A stretch of DNA of 64,000 nt from an uncultured Tateyamaria sp. (GCF_947504105.1 NZ_CANNGP010000002.1:62001-126000), one strand, 5' to 3'. Positions 1 to 9,791 are shown, numbered from the stretch's first letter. Made by a program: numbers and translations. The notes: generated from the letters alone by a model not told the origin.

Positions 1-93
1 AGTACCGTCGAGGTAGTCCAGATGGGCAGGCCGGTTTTCCATGCGGACATCCAGTGCACCGTCTTTGTCATGGGCCATCAAGGCAAAAAGCAT
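1..93 (-). CDS. YciI family protein (partial, cut by window edge)
   Basis: The minus strand reads MLFALMAHDKDG and continues 31 codons to the window edge. This is the typical N-terminus of small YciI-like proteins (about 95 residues, dimeric ferredoxin-like fold, possible enzymatic role unknown). The conserved His-Asp pair of the family is visible at residues 8-9. A strong ribosome binding site (GGAGGA) lies just before the ATG. It follows gpsA by one base, so it is probably the last gene of the tsaD-gpsA operon. The C-terminus lies outside the window. Confidence 0.82.
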   Translation of the reverse strand, partial: MLFALMAHDKDGALDVRMENRPAHLDYLDGT

Positions 94-94
94 A

Positions 95-1042
95 TCATTC
101 CTCCTTCAAAGGGCGGGTCATCAGACGCGCCATTGCACCGGCTACGTCTACTTTTTCGTCCACCAGATCCGCAACCGTGGCGCAAATGGGCAAATCCAAA
201 CCATGTTTGGCCGCGACACCGCGCAACGCTCGGGCCGTGCCAGCCCCTTCAACCGTGATGGCCGCATCAAATTCTCTTCCTGCCCCAAGGGCAAGACCCA
301 GACGGTAGTTGCGCGACTTGTCCGAGGTACATGTGAGGGTGAGATCGCCCAAGCCGCTGAGTCCCATCAAAGTTTCGGGCTGCGCACCCAGCGCCACGGC
401 GACACGCTGCATCTCGGCAAAGCCGCGTGTCAAAAGGGCGGCGCGCGCGCTGTCGCCCAAACCGGCCCCCATAACCGCTCCGCAGCCAATGGCGATGACG
501 TTTTTCAACGCGCCACCCAGCTCGGCTCCAACGACGTCCGATGTGCGGTAAAGGCGCAGCTTTGGTGTAGAGAGCTGGGTTTGCAGTGCTTCGGCTACCC
601 CGCCATCGGCACAGGCCAAGGTAAGTGCGGTCGGCAACCCACGCGCGATGTCGTCCGCAAAGCTGGGACCGGTGAGGGCCGCAACATGCCGCGCGCCTGA
701 TAGGATGGAGGTTGGTCCCACGCCGGTCGTCACCTCGATCCCCTTGCAACAGGCCACCGCCGAATGAGTGGACAAGTCCAGGCCGATCAGGAAGCGGCGC
801 AGCTGTTGTGTGGGCACCGTAAAGAGCAGCGTATCGCAGTCCAAAACAGTCTCTAACTCGGACGTAATCGTGATTGCCGCAGGTAGATCGACGTCCGGCA
901 AGCGGATGGTATTCTGCCGCGTCCGGCTCATCGTTTTCACCTGTTCGCTGTCGCGTGCCCACAACGTGACAGGCTGATGCGGTGCCAGCGCAATCGCCAA
1001 AGCCGTGCCAAAAGCCCCGGCGCCGATGATACCGACGCTCAC
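95..1042 (-). CDS. gpsA: NAD(P)H-dependent glycerol-3-phosphate dehydrogenase
   Basis: A 315-residue protein that reduces dihydroxyacetone phosphate to sn-glycerol 3-phosphate, the backbone of membrane phospholipids, in the cytosol. The Rossmann motif GAGAFG is at residues 7-12, the CCKG segment with a conserved Lys is near 100, and the GGALKN segment carrying the catalytic Lys is near 180. Length is normal for the family (about 320). It starts with GTG, and the first bases overlap the tsaD stop (GTGA), which implies translational coupling. Lies between tsaD and yciI on the same strand. Confidence 0.96.
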   Translation of the reverse strand: MSVGIIGAGAFGTALAIALAPHQPVTLWARDSEQVKTMSRTRQNTIRLPDVDLPAAITITSELETVLDCDTLLFTVPTQQLRRFLIGLDLSTHSAVACCKGIEVTTGVGPTSILSGARHVAALTGPSFADDIARGLPTALTLACADGGVAEALQTQLSTPKLRLYRTSDVVGAELGGALKNVIAIGCGAVMGAGLGDSARAALLTRGFAEMQRVAVALGAQPETLMGLSGLGDLTLTCTSDKSRNYRLGLALGAGREFDAAITVEGAGTARALRGVAAKHGLDLPICATVADLVDEKVDVAGAMARLMTRPLKEE

Positions 1043-2133
1043 GCCTTGGCCCCTTTCTTGCCCGACCCGAGCATGGCGGCACTTTTGGTGTCGAGCGGCA
1101 TCCGGGGACGCGCTGACAGATCCATGCCATCAGGTTCCCGGTACGGCATCTGTTCGATCCCTGCGGCGGCAATCATCGCTGCATTGTCGGTGCATAGCGC
1201 CAGTGGTGGTGCGTCAAATGCAACGCCTACGTCAGCACAAACAGTCTCTAACGCGGTCCGAATGGTCATATTTGCAGCGACACCGCCCGCAACACAGAAG
1301 GTCGGTATGGCAGGCGCCAACTCAAGATAAAGCTCAAGCGCACGCTTGGCCTTGCCCGCCAGACTGTCCGTCACCGCAGCCTGAAACGAAGCCGCCAAAT
1401 CCGCCTGATCCCGTACCGTCAGACCGCCCTGTTCGGCCATAATATCATCGCGCGCACGCAACACCGCTGTCTTAAGACCGGAAAAGCTCAAATCGCAGCC
1501 GGGCTTGTTCGACAGGGGCCGAGGAAAGGCAAAGCGCTTGGCGTCCCCATCCTGCGCAATTTTTTCAATCGCGGGACCGCCGGGTTGGCCCAATCCAATC
1601 AATCGCGCGACCTTGTCGAACGCCTCTCCCGGGGCATCATCAATAGTGCCGCCCAGCCGTTTAAAGTCATCCGGCCCAAGCGCAATCAGGAACTGGCAAT
1701 GCCCGCCAGACACCAGCAGCATCAGGTAAGGAAAGGCGATACCTGAAGACAAGCGAGGCGTCAGTGCGTGCCCGGCAAGATGGTTAATGCCGTAAAGCGG
1801 TTTGCCCGTGGCCGCCGACAACCCCTTGGCCGTCATCACTCCTGCGACCACGCCACCGATCAGGCCCGGACCGCAGGTGGCTGCAATGGCATCTATGTCT
1901 GTCAGCTCGACACTCGCCTTTTCCAAGGCTCGCGCTACGCTCACATCCAGCCGCTCGGCATGGGCACGGGCAGCGATCTCGGGCACGACACCGCCGAAGT
2001 CGGAATGCAGGTCGGTCTGGCCAAAGACCACTGATGACAGCACCTCCATGTTCCCGGGCACACCGCGCACGACAGCGGCGGCGGTGTCGTCACAACTGCT
2101 TTCGATTCCCAGAACTGTCGCTATCTGCGTCAT
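1039..2133 (-). CDS. tsaD: tRNA N6-adenosine threonylcarbamoyltransferase
   Basis: A 364-residue ASKHA-fold metalloprotein that transfers the threonylcarbamoyl group to A37 of ANN-decoding tRNAs (t6A), working with TsaB and TsaE; tsaE is also in this window. Visible landmarks are [10 protein letters not shown] at residues 8-17, PEIAARAH near 51 and the metal-binding NHLAGH at 117-122. The track ORF begins 24 codons earlier, but the start at 2133 gives the usual [14 protein letters not shown]-terminus. First gene of a minus-strand operon with gpsA and yciI, divergent from hemD with only 47 bases between them. Confidence 0.96.
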   Translation of the reverse strand: MTQIATVLGIESSCDDTAAAVVRGVPGNMEVLSSVVFGQTDLHSDFGGVVPEIAARAHAERLDVSVARALEKASVELTDIDAIAATCGPGLIGGVVAGVMTAKGLSAATGKPLYGINHLAGHALTPRLSSGIAFPYLMLLVSGGHCQFLIALGPDDFKRLGGTIDDAPGEAFDKVARLIGLGQPGGPAIEKIAQDGDAKRFAFPRPLSNKPGCDLSFSGLKTAVLRARDDIMAEQGGLTVRDQADLAASFQAAVTDSLAGKAKRALELYLELAPAIPTFCVAGGVAANMTIRTALETVCADVGVAFDAPPLALCTDNAAMIAAAGIEQMPYREPDGMDLSARPRMPLDTKSAAMLGSGKKGAKA

Positions 2134-2180
2134 GACCCATCCGTTGCACCAAAGGCGCGTGCGGGTTAACAGCATAAGCC

Positions 2181-2888
2181 GTGGCAAACAATGCATCTCA
2201 CTCACCGGTCACCTTGCTGATGACCAGACCGCACACGGCGGCGAAGCGGTTCGTGGCAGAGATGCCGGATGATCTGAAATCGCAGGTCAGACCGCTTTAC
2301 AGCCCGTTGCTGTCCATTGTGTCCATGGCTGATGGGGATACGATTGCGACCGAGGAAGCAGCGATTTTCACCTCGTCCAACGGCGTCGCCAATGCACCCG
2401 CCGGGGCAGATCGCGTCGCTTATTGTATCGGCGCGGCAACCACCGAGCGGGCAAAGGAACATGGCTGGGCCGCGCAACTGGTGGGGCAGACTGCGGATGA
2501 GCTCGTGGCGCATTTGGCCACGGTCCCGCTCAGTCAGGCCCTGGTCCACATCCGCGGCCGCCATACACGCGGAGATATTGTCAGCCGCTTGCAAGCTGCG
2601 GGTCAAGAGGCGCGAGACTGGGTTGTTTATGATCAGCGGCTGCATCCATTGTCGGAATCCGCGCACGATGCGCTTTTGCGGGAAGAATTGACCATCGTTC
2701 CCCTTTTCTCGCCCAGAACCGCCATGCAATTTGCCAGAGAGGCCCCGCGCACCACATCCATACGTGTGATCGCACTCAGTGATGCGGTTGCCGACGCTGT
2801 CCAACCTGTTCAAACGGACAGTGTTGCAGTGCAACCTGACGCAACGGCGATGTATGAAGCCATGCGGCAGATCATCCGTGCGGGTTGA
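2181..2888 (+). CDS. hemD: Uroporphyrinogen-III synthase
   Basis: A 235-residue protein of the HemD family, which cyclises and inverts ring D of hydroxymethylbilane in tetrapyrrole synthesis. The family is poorly conserved. The call rests on the N-terminal [13 protein letters not shown] pattern, the FTSSNGV segment near residue 57, and the position just before the mitofilin-like and HemY genes, which is the standard alphaproteobacterial order. The track start is GTG at 2181; an ATG at 2220 (MTRPHTA) is a possible shorter start. Divergent from tsaD. Confidence 0.88.
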   Translation: MANNASHSPVTLLMTRPHTAAKRFVAEMPDDLKSQVRPLYSPLLSIVSMADGDTIATEEAAIFTSSNGVANAPAGADRVAYCIGAATTERAKEHGWAAQLVGQTADELVAHLATVPLSQALVHIRGRHTRGDIVSRLQAAGQEARDWVVYDQRLHPLSESAHDALLREELTIVPLFSPRTAMQFAREAPRTTSIRVIALSDAVADAVQPVQTDSVAVQPDATAMYEAMRQIIRAG

Positions 2889-2959
2889 GGGGCACGGGGG
2901 CGCAGGTTAGACTTTGACGCGGTGCAGCAACCGCACGGAAGAATCGGAAGGGGAATTCC

Positions 2960-4165
2960 TTGGCCAAACGCAAATTTCCGGAGAAGGGCCCCCAAGATGA
3001 CCCCAAGGCCGAAACGCCTGACGCCCCCGAAGTAGACACCACAACATCGGACGGGGCGGACACACCACATGGTACTGAAGCCGAAACTGACACGTTCGAT
3101 GCACTTGCACTGACAGAAGACGCTCGAGTTGAGGTGGAAGAGGTGGATCCGGAAACTTTTGACGAGCAGGAGCAGGAGCAGGAAAGTGCTGCACCGCCCC
3201 CGCCGCAACCGGAACCGGAACGACGTAGCATCGTTCCCATGATCTTTGCCGGGATCATTGCGGCACTGGCGGGTTTCATCGCAGCACGGTCCGACATCCT
3301 TGAACCCATCTTCCCCGGCCTCGCCAGCGAGGCAGGCGTGGACCCGGAACTGGTTGAACAGCTAAACGGGACGGTGGCGGGCCTGACAGAACGGCTGGAC
3401 CAATCCACCGAACAGATTGCAACCCTTACGACTCAGGTCGAAACCCTCTCGCAAGCCAACGCGCCAACGGACCTTGGCCCGCTGGAACAACAACTCGCGG
3501 CGTTGTCAGATCGCATCGACGGCCTTGGGTCGCAAGCGGGTACGGCGCCGGTTGTACCCAGCGAAGCAATTAATGCTGCCCTGTCCGACCTGCGTGCCAC
3601 TGCGGCAGAGCAACAGGATGAAATTGACAGGCTTCTGGCCGACGCGCGCCTTGCCCGCGAAAATGCCGAGGCATCCGCAAGTTCCACACTGGCCCGCGCC
3701 GCCGTGAACCGTGTGCTGGCCGCCGTCGACAATGGTGGCCCGTTTGCAGCAGCCCTTGGTGATCTTGAACAGGCCGGTGTCACGGACATCCCCGACGCCT
3801 TGCGCACAGCTGCAGCCGATGGGGTACAGCCCTTGTCGGAACTGCAAGCGTCTGCATCTGACGCCGCCCGTGACGCGCTGGCGGCTGCCCGAGCGGCCGA
3901 AGAAGGTGGCGGACTGGGCGCATTTTTTGAACGTCAGCTTGGCACCCGGTCAATCCTGCCCAAGGAAGGGTCAGACCCCGACGCCGTCCTGTCACGGATC
4001 GAAGCCGCAGCGCGCGAGGGTCGGTTGGGCGACGCATTGGCCGAGGCAGAGGCTCTGCCCGAGGCGGCACAAGCGGCACTCGCGCCGTGGTTGGAACAGG
4101 CGCAACAGCGTCACGAGGCGGTCACCGCCGCAAACGCATTGGCGCAAAGCCTGTCGGCACTCTGA
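2960..4165 (+). CDS. Mitofilin/Mic60-like inner membrane protein (COG4223)
   Basis: A 401-residue protein with an acidic, proline-rich cytoplasmic N-terminus (about 1-88), one transmembrane helix at about 91-108, a long predicted coiled coil (roughly 115-240, rich in Q, E, A and L) and a helical alanine-rich C-terminal domain. This is the layout of alphaproteobacterial Mic60/mitofilin homologues, which shape inner membranes and tether them to the outer membrane. It starts with TTG. It lies between hemD and hemY, where this family almost always sits in alphaproteobacteria. Function here is inferred from architecture and position. Confidence 0.82.
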   Translation: MAKRKFPEKGPQDDPKAETPDAPEVDTTTSDGADTPHGTEAETDTFDALALTEDARVEVEEVDPETFDEQEQEQESAAPPPPQPEPERRSIVPMIFAGIIAALAGFIAARSDILEPIFPGLASEAGVDPELVEQLNGTVAGLTERLDQSTEQIATLTTQVETLSQANAPTDLGPLEQQLAALSDRIDGLGSQAGTAPVVPSEAINAALSDLRATAAEQQDEIDRLLADARLARENAEASASSTLARAAVNRVLAAVDNGGPFAAALGDLEQAGVTDIPDALRTAAADGVQPLSELQASASDAARDALAAARAAEEGGGLGAFFERQLGTRSILPKEGSDPDAVLSRIEAAAREGRLGDALAEAEALPEAAQAALAPWLEQAQQRHEAVTAANALAQSLSAL

Positions 4166-4176
4166 AGGGGCCTTTC

Positions 4177-5646
4177 ATGATCTGGTCATTGGTAAGAATC
4201 GTTATTTTCGTCATCGCGGTTGCCGCGCTGGCCCTTGGGGCCGGATGGCTTCTGGAATCCGATGGCGGCATACAAATCGTTGTCGCGGGCAAGGAGTATA
4301 CGCTGGGGCCGCTGCAATCGGTCATCGCCCTCGTGGCGCTCGTCATCGCTGTCTGGATCGGGCTGAAGGTTCTTAGTCTTCTACATGTTTGCTGGAAAGT
4401 CCTTAATGGCGATGAAACCGCATGGACACGCTTTCGTGCCAGAAACAAGTCCGAGCGCGGGTACAACGCACTGGCCGAGGGCATGATGGCGCTGGCCTCG
4501 GGTGAAGCACGCACTGCGCTGGCCAAGGCGGAAAAGGCGGATCGTTACCTCGACCGTCCCGAACTCACCAGCCTGCTGACCGCACAAGCCGCCGAAATGG
4601 CTGGGGATCGGAAGAAAGCCGAAGAAACCTACCGCAAGCTGGTGGCAAATGACGCGACCCGCTTTGTCGGCGTGCGCGGGATCATGAAGCAGAAGCTGGC
4701 CGATGGGGACACCGAAACAGCGCTCAAGCTGGCGGAAAAGGCTTTCGCGATCAAACCCAAACATGAAGAAACGCAGGATATTCTGCTCAAGCTTCAGGCA
4801 GACAAGGAAGACTGGACAGGCGCGCGTCAAACCCTGAGCGCCAAACTGAAACACGGCGCGCTGCCACGCGATGTGCACAAGCGGCGCGACGCTGTGCTGG
4901 CCCTGAGCGAAGCCAAGAAAATCCTGGAAGCGGACGAGACGATCGAAGCGCGCGAAGCAGCAATCGAAGCCAACCGCCTGTCACCCGATCTGATCCCGGC
5001 GGCCGTGATGGCTGCCCGCGGATACATTGAGAAGGGCCAGAAACGCTATGCAACACGCGTTCTGAAAAAGGCGTGGGACGCCCAGCCACACCCCGATGTC
5101 GCCGCCGCCTTTGCAGAGATTGAGCCAAGCGAAGACGCTGCCGCGCGCCTCAAGCGGTTTGCAGGTTTGACCAAGTCCAAGTCCGATCACTCTGAAACGC
5201 GTATGCTGCTCAGCGAACTGAACATCGCCGCTGAGGATTTTCCCGCCGCCCGACGCGCGCTTGGCGATTTGGTGGAAAGCGATCCAACCACAAGGTCACT
5301 GACATTGATGGCGGCCATCGAACGGGGCGAAGGGGCCGGGGACGCTGTTGTGCAGGGTTGGCTTGCCCGTGCACTGACCGCGCCGCGCGGGCCGCAGTGG
5401 GTATGCGACAACTGTCACAACATTCACGGCGAATGGGCACCGACATGCGGCAACTGTGGTGCCTTCGATACGCTGACATGGAAACGCCCGCCGAATGCCG
5501 AACTCAGCTTGCCCGGCGGAACCGAAATGCTGCCGCTTTTGGTCGGTTCACCCGCTGAAAAAGCAGGCAACGCCGTCGCCGTTGTAGACGACGAAAACGT
5601 GATCGAGGCAGAGGATTTAGGCAATCCAACTGCTCAAAACACATGA
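4177..5646 (+). CDS. hemY: HemY-family TPR membrane protein with C-terminal zinc ribbon
   Basis: A 489-residue protein with two N-terminal transmembrane helices (about 5-26 and 45-68), then a long helical region of TPR type with alternating A, E and L, and a C-terminal ribbon with Cys pairs at 410/413 and 424/427. It belongs to the HemY N-terminal family found next to hemD and is not the eukaryote/Bacillus protoporphyrinogen oxidase of the same name. Its exact role in haem synthesis is unknown. The start at 4177 (MIWSLVRIVIF) puts the first membrane helix at the N-terminus; the track ORF adds 30 unlikely residues. It follows mic60 by 11 bases. The ribbon recalls LapB/YciM. Confidence 0.85.
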   Translation: MIWSLVRIVIFVIAVAALALGAGWLLESDGGIQIVVAGKEYTLGPLQSVIALVALVIAVWIGLKVLSLLHVCWKVLNGDETAWTRFRARNKSERGYNALAEGMMALASGEARTALAKAEKADRYLDRPELTSLLTAQAAEMAGDRKKAEETYRKLVANDATRFVGVRGIMKQKLADGDTETALKLAEKAFAIKPKHEETQDILLKLQADKEDWTGARQTLSAKLKHGALPRDVHKRRDAVLALSEAKKILEADETIEAREAAIEANRLSPDLIPAAVMAARGYIEKGQKRYATRVLKKAWDAQPHPDVAAAFAEIEPSEDAAARLKRFAGLTKSKSDHSETRMLLSELNIAAEDFPAARRALGDLVESDPTTRSLTLMAAIERGEGAGDAVVQGWLARALTAPRGPQWVCDNCHNIHGEWAPTCGNCGAFDTLTWKRPPNAELSLPGGTEMLPLLVGSPAEKAGNAVAVVDDENVIEAEDLGNPTAQNT

Positions 5647-5787
5647 TTTGGTGCACCTGTCCATTGTCATAGGGCAACGCTTTCGGCGATTGACCGCCCG
5701 TGGCTGAGATTTCTTTGTGTTCCGCCGATGTTTCCGGCTAAACGTGTCTGAAATACGCTGCCGTGGATCGGCTCAGGGGGACATATT

Positions 5788-6900
5788 GTGCAACGTCCAA
5801 TTCGCTTCTTAGCGTCTTTGTTGATTATTACGGTGGTGTCCGCCTGTGCTTTGCCCCGTGGCGCAGCCATTCAGGGCGAAGTGGTCCGCAACCAGAACAA
5901 CGAAGATGCGGCGTTTTCCGTGGTGCCAATCACGGGCGAGAATGTGTCCCAGCTTGCCACATGGCCTGCCACCGGGTGGGAGGGACATTATCACTGGTTC
6001 AGCCGCAACCCGGGCCCAAAATCCAACATCATTCGACCCGGCGATCAAATCGATCTGGTCATCTGGGACAACCAGGAAAACTCGCTGCTGACAGGGGTTG
6101 AGCAGCAAAACGTTGCGTTGGAAGGTATAACCGTGTCGCCCGACGGTTCGATTTTCGTGCCTTACATTGACGATGTTCATGTCAGCGGATCGACCCCGGA
6201 CGCGGCCCGGCGCCAGATCGAAGAAGAATTGAGCATGGTTGTTCCTGACCCGCAGGTGCAACTCGCCATCTCTTCGGGCCCTGACAACTCCGTCGATGCG
6301 GTTGGGGGGTTCAGTGCACCGGGCACATATCCGGTGCCCAACCGGAACTATTCCATCCTCAGCTTGATTTCGGCGGCCGGTGGGGTCTCTCCTTCACTTG
6401 AAAATCCTTTGGTTCGTGTGATCCGGGATGGCCAGTCCTATGGCATCCGTGCTGGTGATCTGTTCAAGCGTCCGTCGGCCAATGTGATCCTGCGCGGCGG
6501 CGATCAGATCATCGCCGAAGAGGATGACCGTTATTTCGTTGCCTTGGGTGCAACCGGATCCGAGACCATCGTGCCGTTTACCAAAGAGCGCATCAACGCA
6601 ATCGAAGCCCTGGCGCTGGTGGATGGAATCAACGACACGCGGGCCAATCCCAAGGGTGTTCTGATCCTGCGTGATTACAGTGCCGACGATCTACAGTCCG
6701 ATGGATCCGGACCCGCCAAGACCCAAGTGGTCTTTGCTATCGACCTGACATCGGCTGATGCGCTCTTTGCGGCGCGGAAGTTCAACATCAACCCGGGCGA
6801 TCTGGTACTTGCAACCGAAAGCACGGTCACATCCATCCGCACCGTGTTTGGCCTGATCGGATCGGTCGTCGGCGTCGGCAACGCGCTGGACAACAACTAA
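5788..6900 (+). CDS. Polysaccharide export (Wza-type) outer-membrane lipoprotein
   Basis: A 370-residue protein with a lipoprotein signal peptide (lipobox VSAC, Cys 20), a polysaccharide export (PES) domain at about 80-180 with the phrase RPGDQIDLVIWD, and SLBB-like beta-grasp repeats further on. Such proteins form the outer-membrane channel for capsule or exopolysaccharide. The start is GTG at 5788 with a GGGGA site upstream. It is alone: no chain-length kinase, polymerase or glycosyltransferase gene is next to it, so its export partner must be encoded elsewhere. It is followed by two strong hairpin terminators. Confidence 0.88.
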   Translation: MQRPIRFLASLLIITVVSACALPRGAAIQGEVVRNQNNEDAAFSVVPITGENVSQLATWPATGWEGHYHWFSRNPGPKSNIIRPGDQIDLVIWDNQENSLLTGVEQQNVALEGITVSPDGSIFVPYIDDVHVSGSTPDAARRQIEEELSMVVPDPQVQLAISSGPDNSVDAVGGFSAPGTYPVPNRNYSILSLISAAGGVSPSLENPLVRVIRDGQSYGIRAGDLFKRPSANVILRGGDQIIAEEDDRYFVALGATGSETIVPFTKERINAIEALALVDGINDTRANPKGVLILRDYSADDLQSDGSGPAKTQVVFAIDLTSADALFAARKFNINPGDLVLATESTVTSIRTVFGLIGSVVGVGNALDNN

Positions 6901-6928
6901 AAAGGGCCGCGCACAGCGCGACCCTTTT
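6899..6928. terminator. Bidirectional hairpin terminator between export gene and ahcY
   Basis: AAAAGGGCCGCGC pairs with GCGCGACCCTTTT across a 3-base loop with one G-U type mismatch. It has A-rich and T-rich flanks, so it can act on transcripts from either side. It starts at the stop codon of the export gene. Confidence 0.75.
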
Positions 6929-6938
6929 GAAAGCAATT

Positions 6939-6963
6939 GGGCGGGGCAATCCCCGCCCTTTTC
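6939..6963 (+). terminator. Rho-independent terminator
   Basis: GGGCGGGG, loop CAAT, CCCCGCCC, then TTTT. A perfect 8-bp GC stem with a T run, placed just before the converging ahcY stop. It is a second, back-up terminator for the polysaccharide export gene. Confidence 0.8.
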
Positions 6964-6964
6964 G

Positions 6965-8353
6965 TTAGTAGCGGTAGTGTTCCGGCTTGAACGGGCCCTC
7001 GGGTGCAACACCAATATAGGCCGCTTGTTCAGGGTCCATTTGTGTCAGCTTCACACCGATCCGGTCCAGGTGCAGACGGGCCACTTTCTCGTCCAGATGC
7101 TTGGGCAGGATATAGACCTCGTTCTTGTACTCGTCGCCCTTGGTCCACAGTTCGATCTGCGCCAGCACCTGGTTGGTGAAGGATGCCGACATGACAAAAG
7201 ACGGGTGGCCCGTCGCATTACCAAGGTTCAGCAGACGACCTTCGGACAGAAGGATGATGCGATGCCCGTTCGGCATCTCGATCATATCCACCTGTTCCTT
7301 GATATTGGTCCACTTGTGGTTCTTCAGGTTCGCCACCTGAATTTCATTGTCGAAGTGGCCGATGTTGCCGACGATGGCCATGTCCTTCATCTCGCGCATA
7401 TGCTCGATGCGGATCACATCCTTGTTGCCGGTGGTGGTGACAAAGATGTCGGCGTTCGCCACAACATCTTCCAGCGTGGTGACCTGGAAGCCGTCCATGG
7501 CCGCCTGCAGGGCGCAGATCGGGTCAACCTCGGTCACGATCACGCGGGCACCCGCACCAGCCAGTGACGCGGCTGACCCTTTGCCAACATCCCCATATCC
7601 CATCACGACGGCGGTCTTGCCGGCCATCATGGTGTCCGTGGCGCGGCGGATGCCGTCGACCAGCGATTCCTTGCAGCCATACTTGTTGTCGAATTTCGAC
7701 TTGGTGACGCTGTCATTCACGTTGATGGCGGGGAAGGGCAGCTGCCCATCACGCACCAGCTGGTAAAGACGGTTCACACCGGTTGTGGTCTCTTCCGAGA
7801 CACCCTTGATCTGGTCGCGCATCTTGGTGAACCAGCCGGGGCTTTGCGCCATCCGTTTGGCGATCTGCTTTTTGATCACTTCTTCCTCTTCTGAGGTCGG
7901 CACGGGAATGATGTCTTCGCCCGCTTCGGCACGTGCCCCCAGCAGGACATAAAGGGTCGCGTCGCCGCCATCGTCCAGAATCATGTTTGGGCCATCAGCG
8001 AACTGGAACGACTTGTCCAGGTAATCCCAGTGCTCTTCCAACGATTGCCCCTTGATCGCAAAGACCGGTGTGCCACCCGCCGCAATGGCCGCTGCCGCGT
8101 GGTCCTGAGTCGAAAAGATGTTGCAGGATGCCCAGCGCACATCGGCACCCAGTTCAACCAGTGTTTCGATCAGAACAGCGGTCTGGATCGTCATATGCAG
8201 CGATCCAACGATGCGGGCACCGGCCAGTGGCTTGCTTTCGCCATACTCAGCGCGGCATGCCATCAGGCCAGGCATTTCCGTTTCGGCAATGTCCAGTTCC
8301 TTGCGGCCAAACTCGGCCAGGGCAATGTCTTTAACAATGTAGTCCTGCGACAT
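6965..8353 (-). CDS. ahcY: Adenosylhomocysteinase
   Basis: A 462-residue enzyme that splits S-adenosylhomocysteine into adenosine and homocysteine, removing the product inhibitor of methyltransferases. The NAD-binding stretch MGYGDVGKG is near residue 235, and the C-terminus ends in the typical KPEHYRY. The N-terminal [15 protein letters not shown] is also characteristic. Length and both ends are normal. It is monocistronic and faces the export gene across two hairpins. The 176-base leader up to the divergent HD gene has a small CCCC/GGGG hairpin, but I do not recognise a SAH or SAM riboswitch in it. Confidence 0.97.
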   Translation of the reverse strand: MSQDYIVKDIALAEFGRKELDIAETEMPGLMACRAEYGESKPLAGARIVGSLHMTIQTAVLIETLVELGADVRWASCNIFSTQDHAAAAIAAGGTPVFAIKGQSLEEHWDYLDKSFQFADGPNMILDDGGDATLYVLLGARAEAGEDIIPVPTSEEEEVIKKQIAKRMAQSPGWFTKMRDQIKGVSEETTTGVNRLYQLVRDGQLPFPAINVNDSVTKSKFDNKYGCKESLVDGIRRATDTMMAGKTAVVMGYGDVGKGSAASLAGAGARVIVTEVDPICALQAAMDGFQVTTLEDVVANADIFVTTTGNKDVIRIEHMREMKDMAIVGNIGHFDNEIQVANLKNHKWTNIKEQVDMIEMPNGHRIILLSEGRLLNLGNATGHPSFVMSASFTNQVLAQIELWTKGDEYKNEVYILPKHLDEKVARLHLDRIGVKLTQMDPEQAAYIGVAPEGPFKPEHYRY

Positions 8354-8529
8354 GTGTCTTGTCCTTCACAAATAGGGTTGGACCGCAGATAGCACTCACC
8401 CCCGACAGGGGCAATCGCGCGTTCGAAGGTTGCGATATATGGCAATCGAACCGTGTCGAGCTTTCAAACCGACCAAAGCTTTCGTACGGCCTGTACCTGC
8501 GCTAGGACGGGACGACACCGGAGAAAGAT

Positions 8530-9126
8530 ATGCCCAAACAACCCCGTGCTTGGCAGCGCATGCTGTCGGGCCGCAGGCTGGACCTGCTGGACCCAACCCC
8601 CATGGATATCGAGATCGAGGATATCGCCCATGGCCTCGCCTTTGTCGCACGTTGGAATGGGCAAACGGCGGGGGACTATGCGTATTCCGTGGCCGAGCAC
8701 TCCCTTTTGGTAGAGACGCTTTTTGGTCGGATATCGCCCAATGCGCCTGCCAAGTGGCGCTTGGCCGCACTTTTGCATGATGCGCCCGAATACGTGATCG
8801 GCGACATGATCTCGCCCGTGAAAACCTCGGTTGGTCCGGGGTACAAAATGCTTGATGAACGGTTGGAAGCGGCGGTGCATATCCGGTTCGGTCTGCCCGC
8901 CAAGGTGCCGCAGACAATCAAACGGCAGATCAAGAAGGCCGACAGGATCAGCGCCTGGATGGAAGCCACCCAAATCGCCGGCTTTACACAGACTGAGGCC
9001 AGTAAATTCTTTGGAAAACCGGATCAAACACTGATTGATGGGCTACAAATTGTCCTGCGCCCGCCCGTTGAAACCCGCAACGCGTTCACCGAGCGCCACA
9101 CAGAATTGCTTGAAAGCTGCATATGA
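8530..9126 (+). CDS. HD-domain phosphohydrolase (YfbR/5'-nucleotidase-like)
   Basis: A 198-residue protein of the HD superfamily of metal-dependent phosphohydrolases. The metal ligands are visible: His 57 (VAEHS), His-Asp 83-84 (LLHDAPE) and Asp 138 (KKADR). The nearest described relatives are small nucleotidases such as YfbR, which hydrolyse deoxynucleoside monophosphates, but the substrate here is not shown. The stop overlaps the start of the following GNAT gene by 4 bases (ATGA), so the two are co-translated. Confidence 0.83.
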   Translation: MPKQPRAWQRMLSGRRLDLLDPTPMDIEIEDIAHGLAFVARWNGQTAGDYAYSVAEHSLLVETLFGRISPNAPAKWRLAALLHDAPEYVIGDMISPVKTSVGPGYKMLDERLEAAVHIRFGLPAKVPQTIKRQIKKADRISAWMEATQIAGFTQTEASKFFGKPDQTLIDGLQIVLRPPVETRNAFTERHTELLESCI

Positions 9127-9608
9127 TCCACGTTCGCCCTGCCATCGCACTCGACGCACCATCCATGGCTGCGCTGCTCGATGCCATTATCGAAGAGGGC
9201 GGAACGACGGCCCTGACAACCAAGGTGTCCGGGGACGATCTGGCAGACTGGATGTCGGCCAATGACGGGCGGGCGGCGTGGCATGTGGCCGTAAACGAAT
9301 CCGAACAGGTCGTGGGCTTCCAATGGATCGAAAGCGCCAACTACCTGCCACCCGAAGCTGCCGAAATCGCCACCTTTGTGCAGTTGGGTCAAACCGGCCT
9401 TGGTATCGGGTCAAAATTGTTTAACGCGACACGCAGGTCGGCCAAAGACATCGGCTATGTCTGGATCAACGCCAATATCCGCGCCGATAACGAAGGTGGG
9501 CTGATCTACTACCAGTCCCGCGGGTTCCAGGATTATGGTCGGATCGACGGGTACGAGATGGCAAACGGCCAGATCGTCGACAAGATTCTCAAGCGCTACG
9601 ACCTCTGA
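9123..9608 (+). CDS. GNAT family N-acetyltransferase
   Basis: A 161-residue GNAT-fold protein. The acetyl-CoA-binding segment is seen as QTGLGIGSKLF at about 100-110, the usual Q/R-x-x-G-x-G/A pattern, followed by the helix RSAKDIGYVWI and a closing YQSRGFQDYGRIDGY motif like that of the L-amino acid acetyltransferase (Pat/MnaT) group. The substrate is unknown. It is coupled to the upstream HD hydrolase by an ATGA overlap. A nested hairpin follows the stop. Confidence 0.85.
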   Translation: MIHVRPAIALDAPSMAALLDAIIEEGGTTALTTKVSGDDLADWMSANDGRAAWHVAVNESEQVVGFQWIESANYLPPEAAEIATFVQLGQTGLGIGSKLFNATRRSAKDIGYVWINANIRADNEGGLIYYQSRGFQDYGRIDGYEMANGQIVDKILKRYDL

Positions 9609-9612
9609 ATCT

Positions 9613-9662
9613 GTTAACCCCTAATTACCCCACCTCTACGGTGGGGGTGCACGGGGGGTAAC
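9613..9662 (+). terminator. Nested hairpin after GNAT gene (possible terminator)
   Basis: The core is CCCCACC, loop TCTAC, GGTGGGG at 9628-9646. It is enclosed by an outer imperfect pairing of GTTAACCCC with GGGGGGTAAC. There is no T run directly after it, so factor-independent termination is uncertain. It occupies part of the 183-base gap between the converging GNAT and regA genes. Confidence 0.45.
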
Positions 9663-9740
9663 AGGGTGGAATCTGGCCTCAGATTTCGAAAATCACAAGA
9701 AGGTGCCCAGCGCAAAACGCACCGTCCAATCCTTCCCTGT

Positions 9741-9784
9741 TTCAAAAAATCCTCCGGGGGTCTGGGGGTGGAAAACCCCCAGTC
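9741..9784 (-). terminator. CCCCCAG hairpin with T run downstream of regA; repeat-like element
   Basis: Read on the minus strand, CTGGGGG, a 7-base loop and CCCCCAG form a perfect 7-bp stem. It is followed by ACCCCCGGAGGATTTTTT, which has a T run eleven bases past the stem. It lies 10 bases after the regA stop. The ACCCCCGGAGGATTTTT string resembles a motif I associate with many Rhodobacterales intergenic regions, so it may be a dispersed repeat used as a terminator. Confidence 0.5.
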
Positions 9785-9791
9785 CAACACC

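Noticed and set aside
8354-8529. Possible SAH or SAM riboswitch and a CIRCE-like TAGCACTC upstream of ahcY
   Set aside because: The leader has only a small CCCC/GGGG hairpin and no recognisable riboswitch core; the TAGCACTC has no matching inverted partner at CIRCE spacing.
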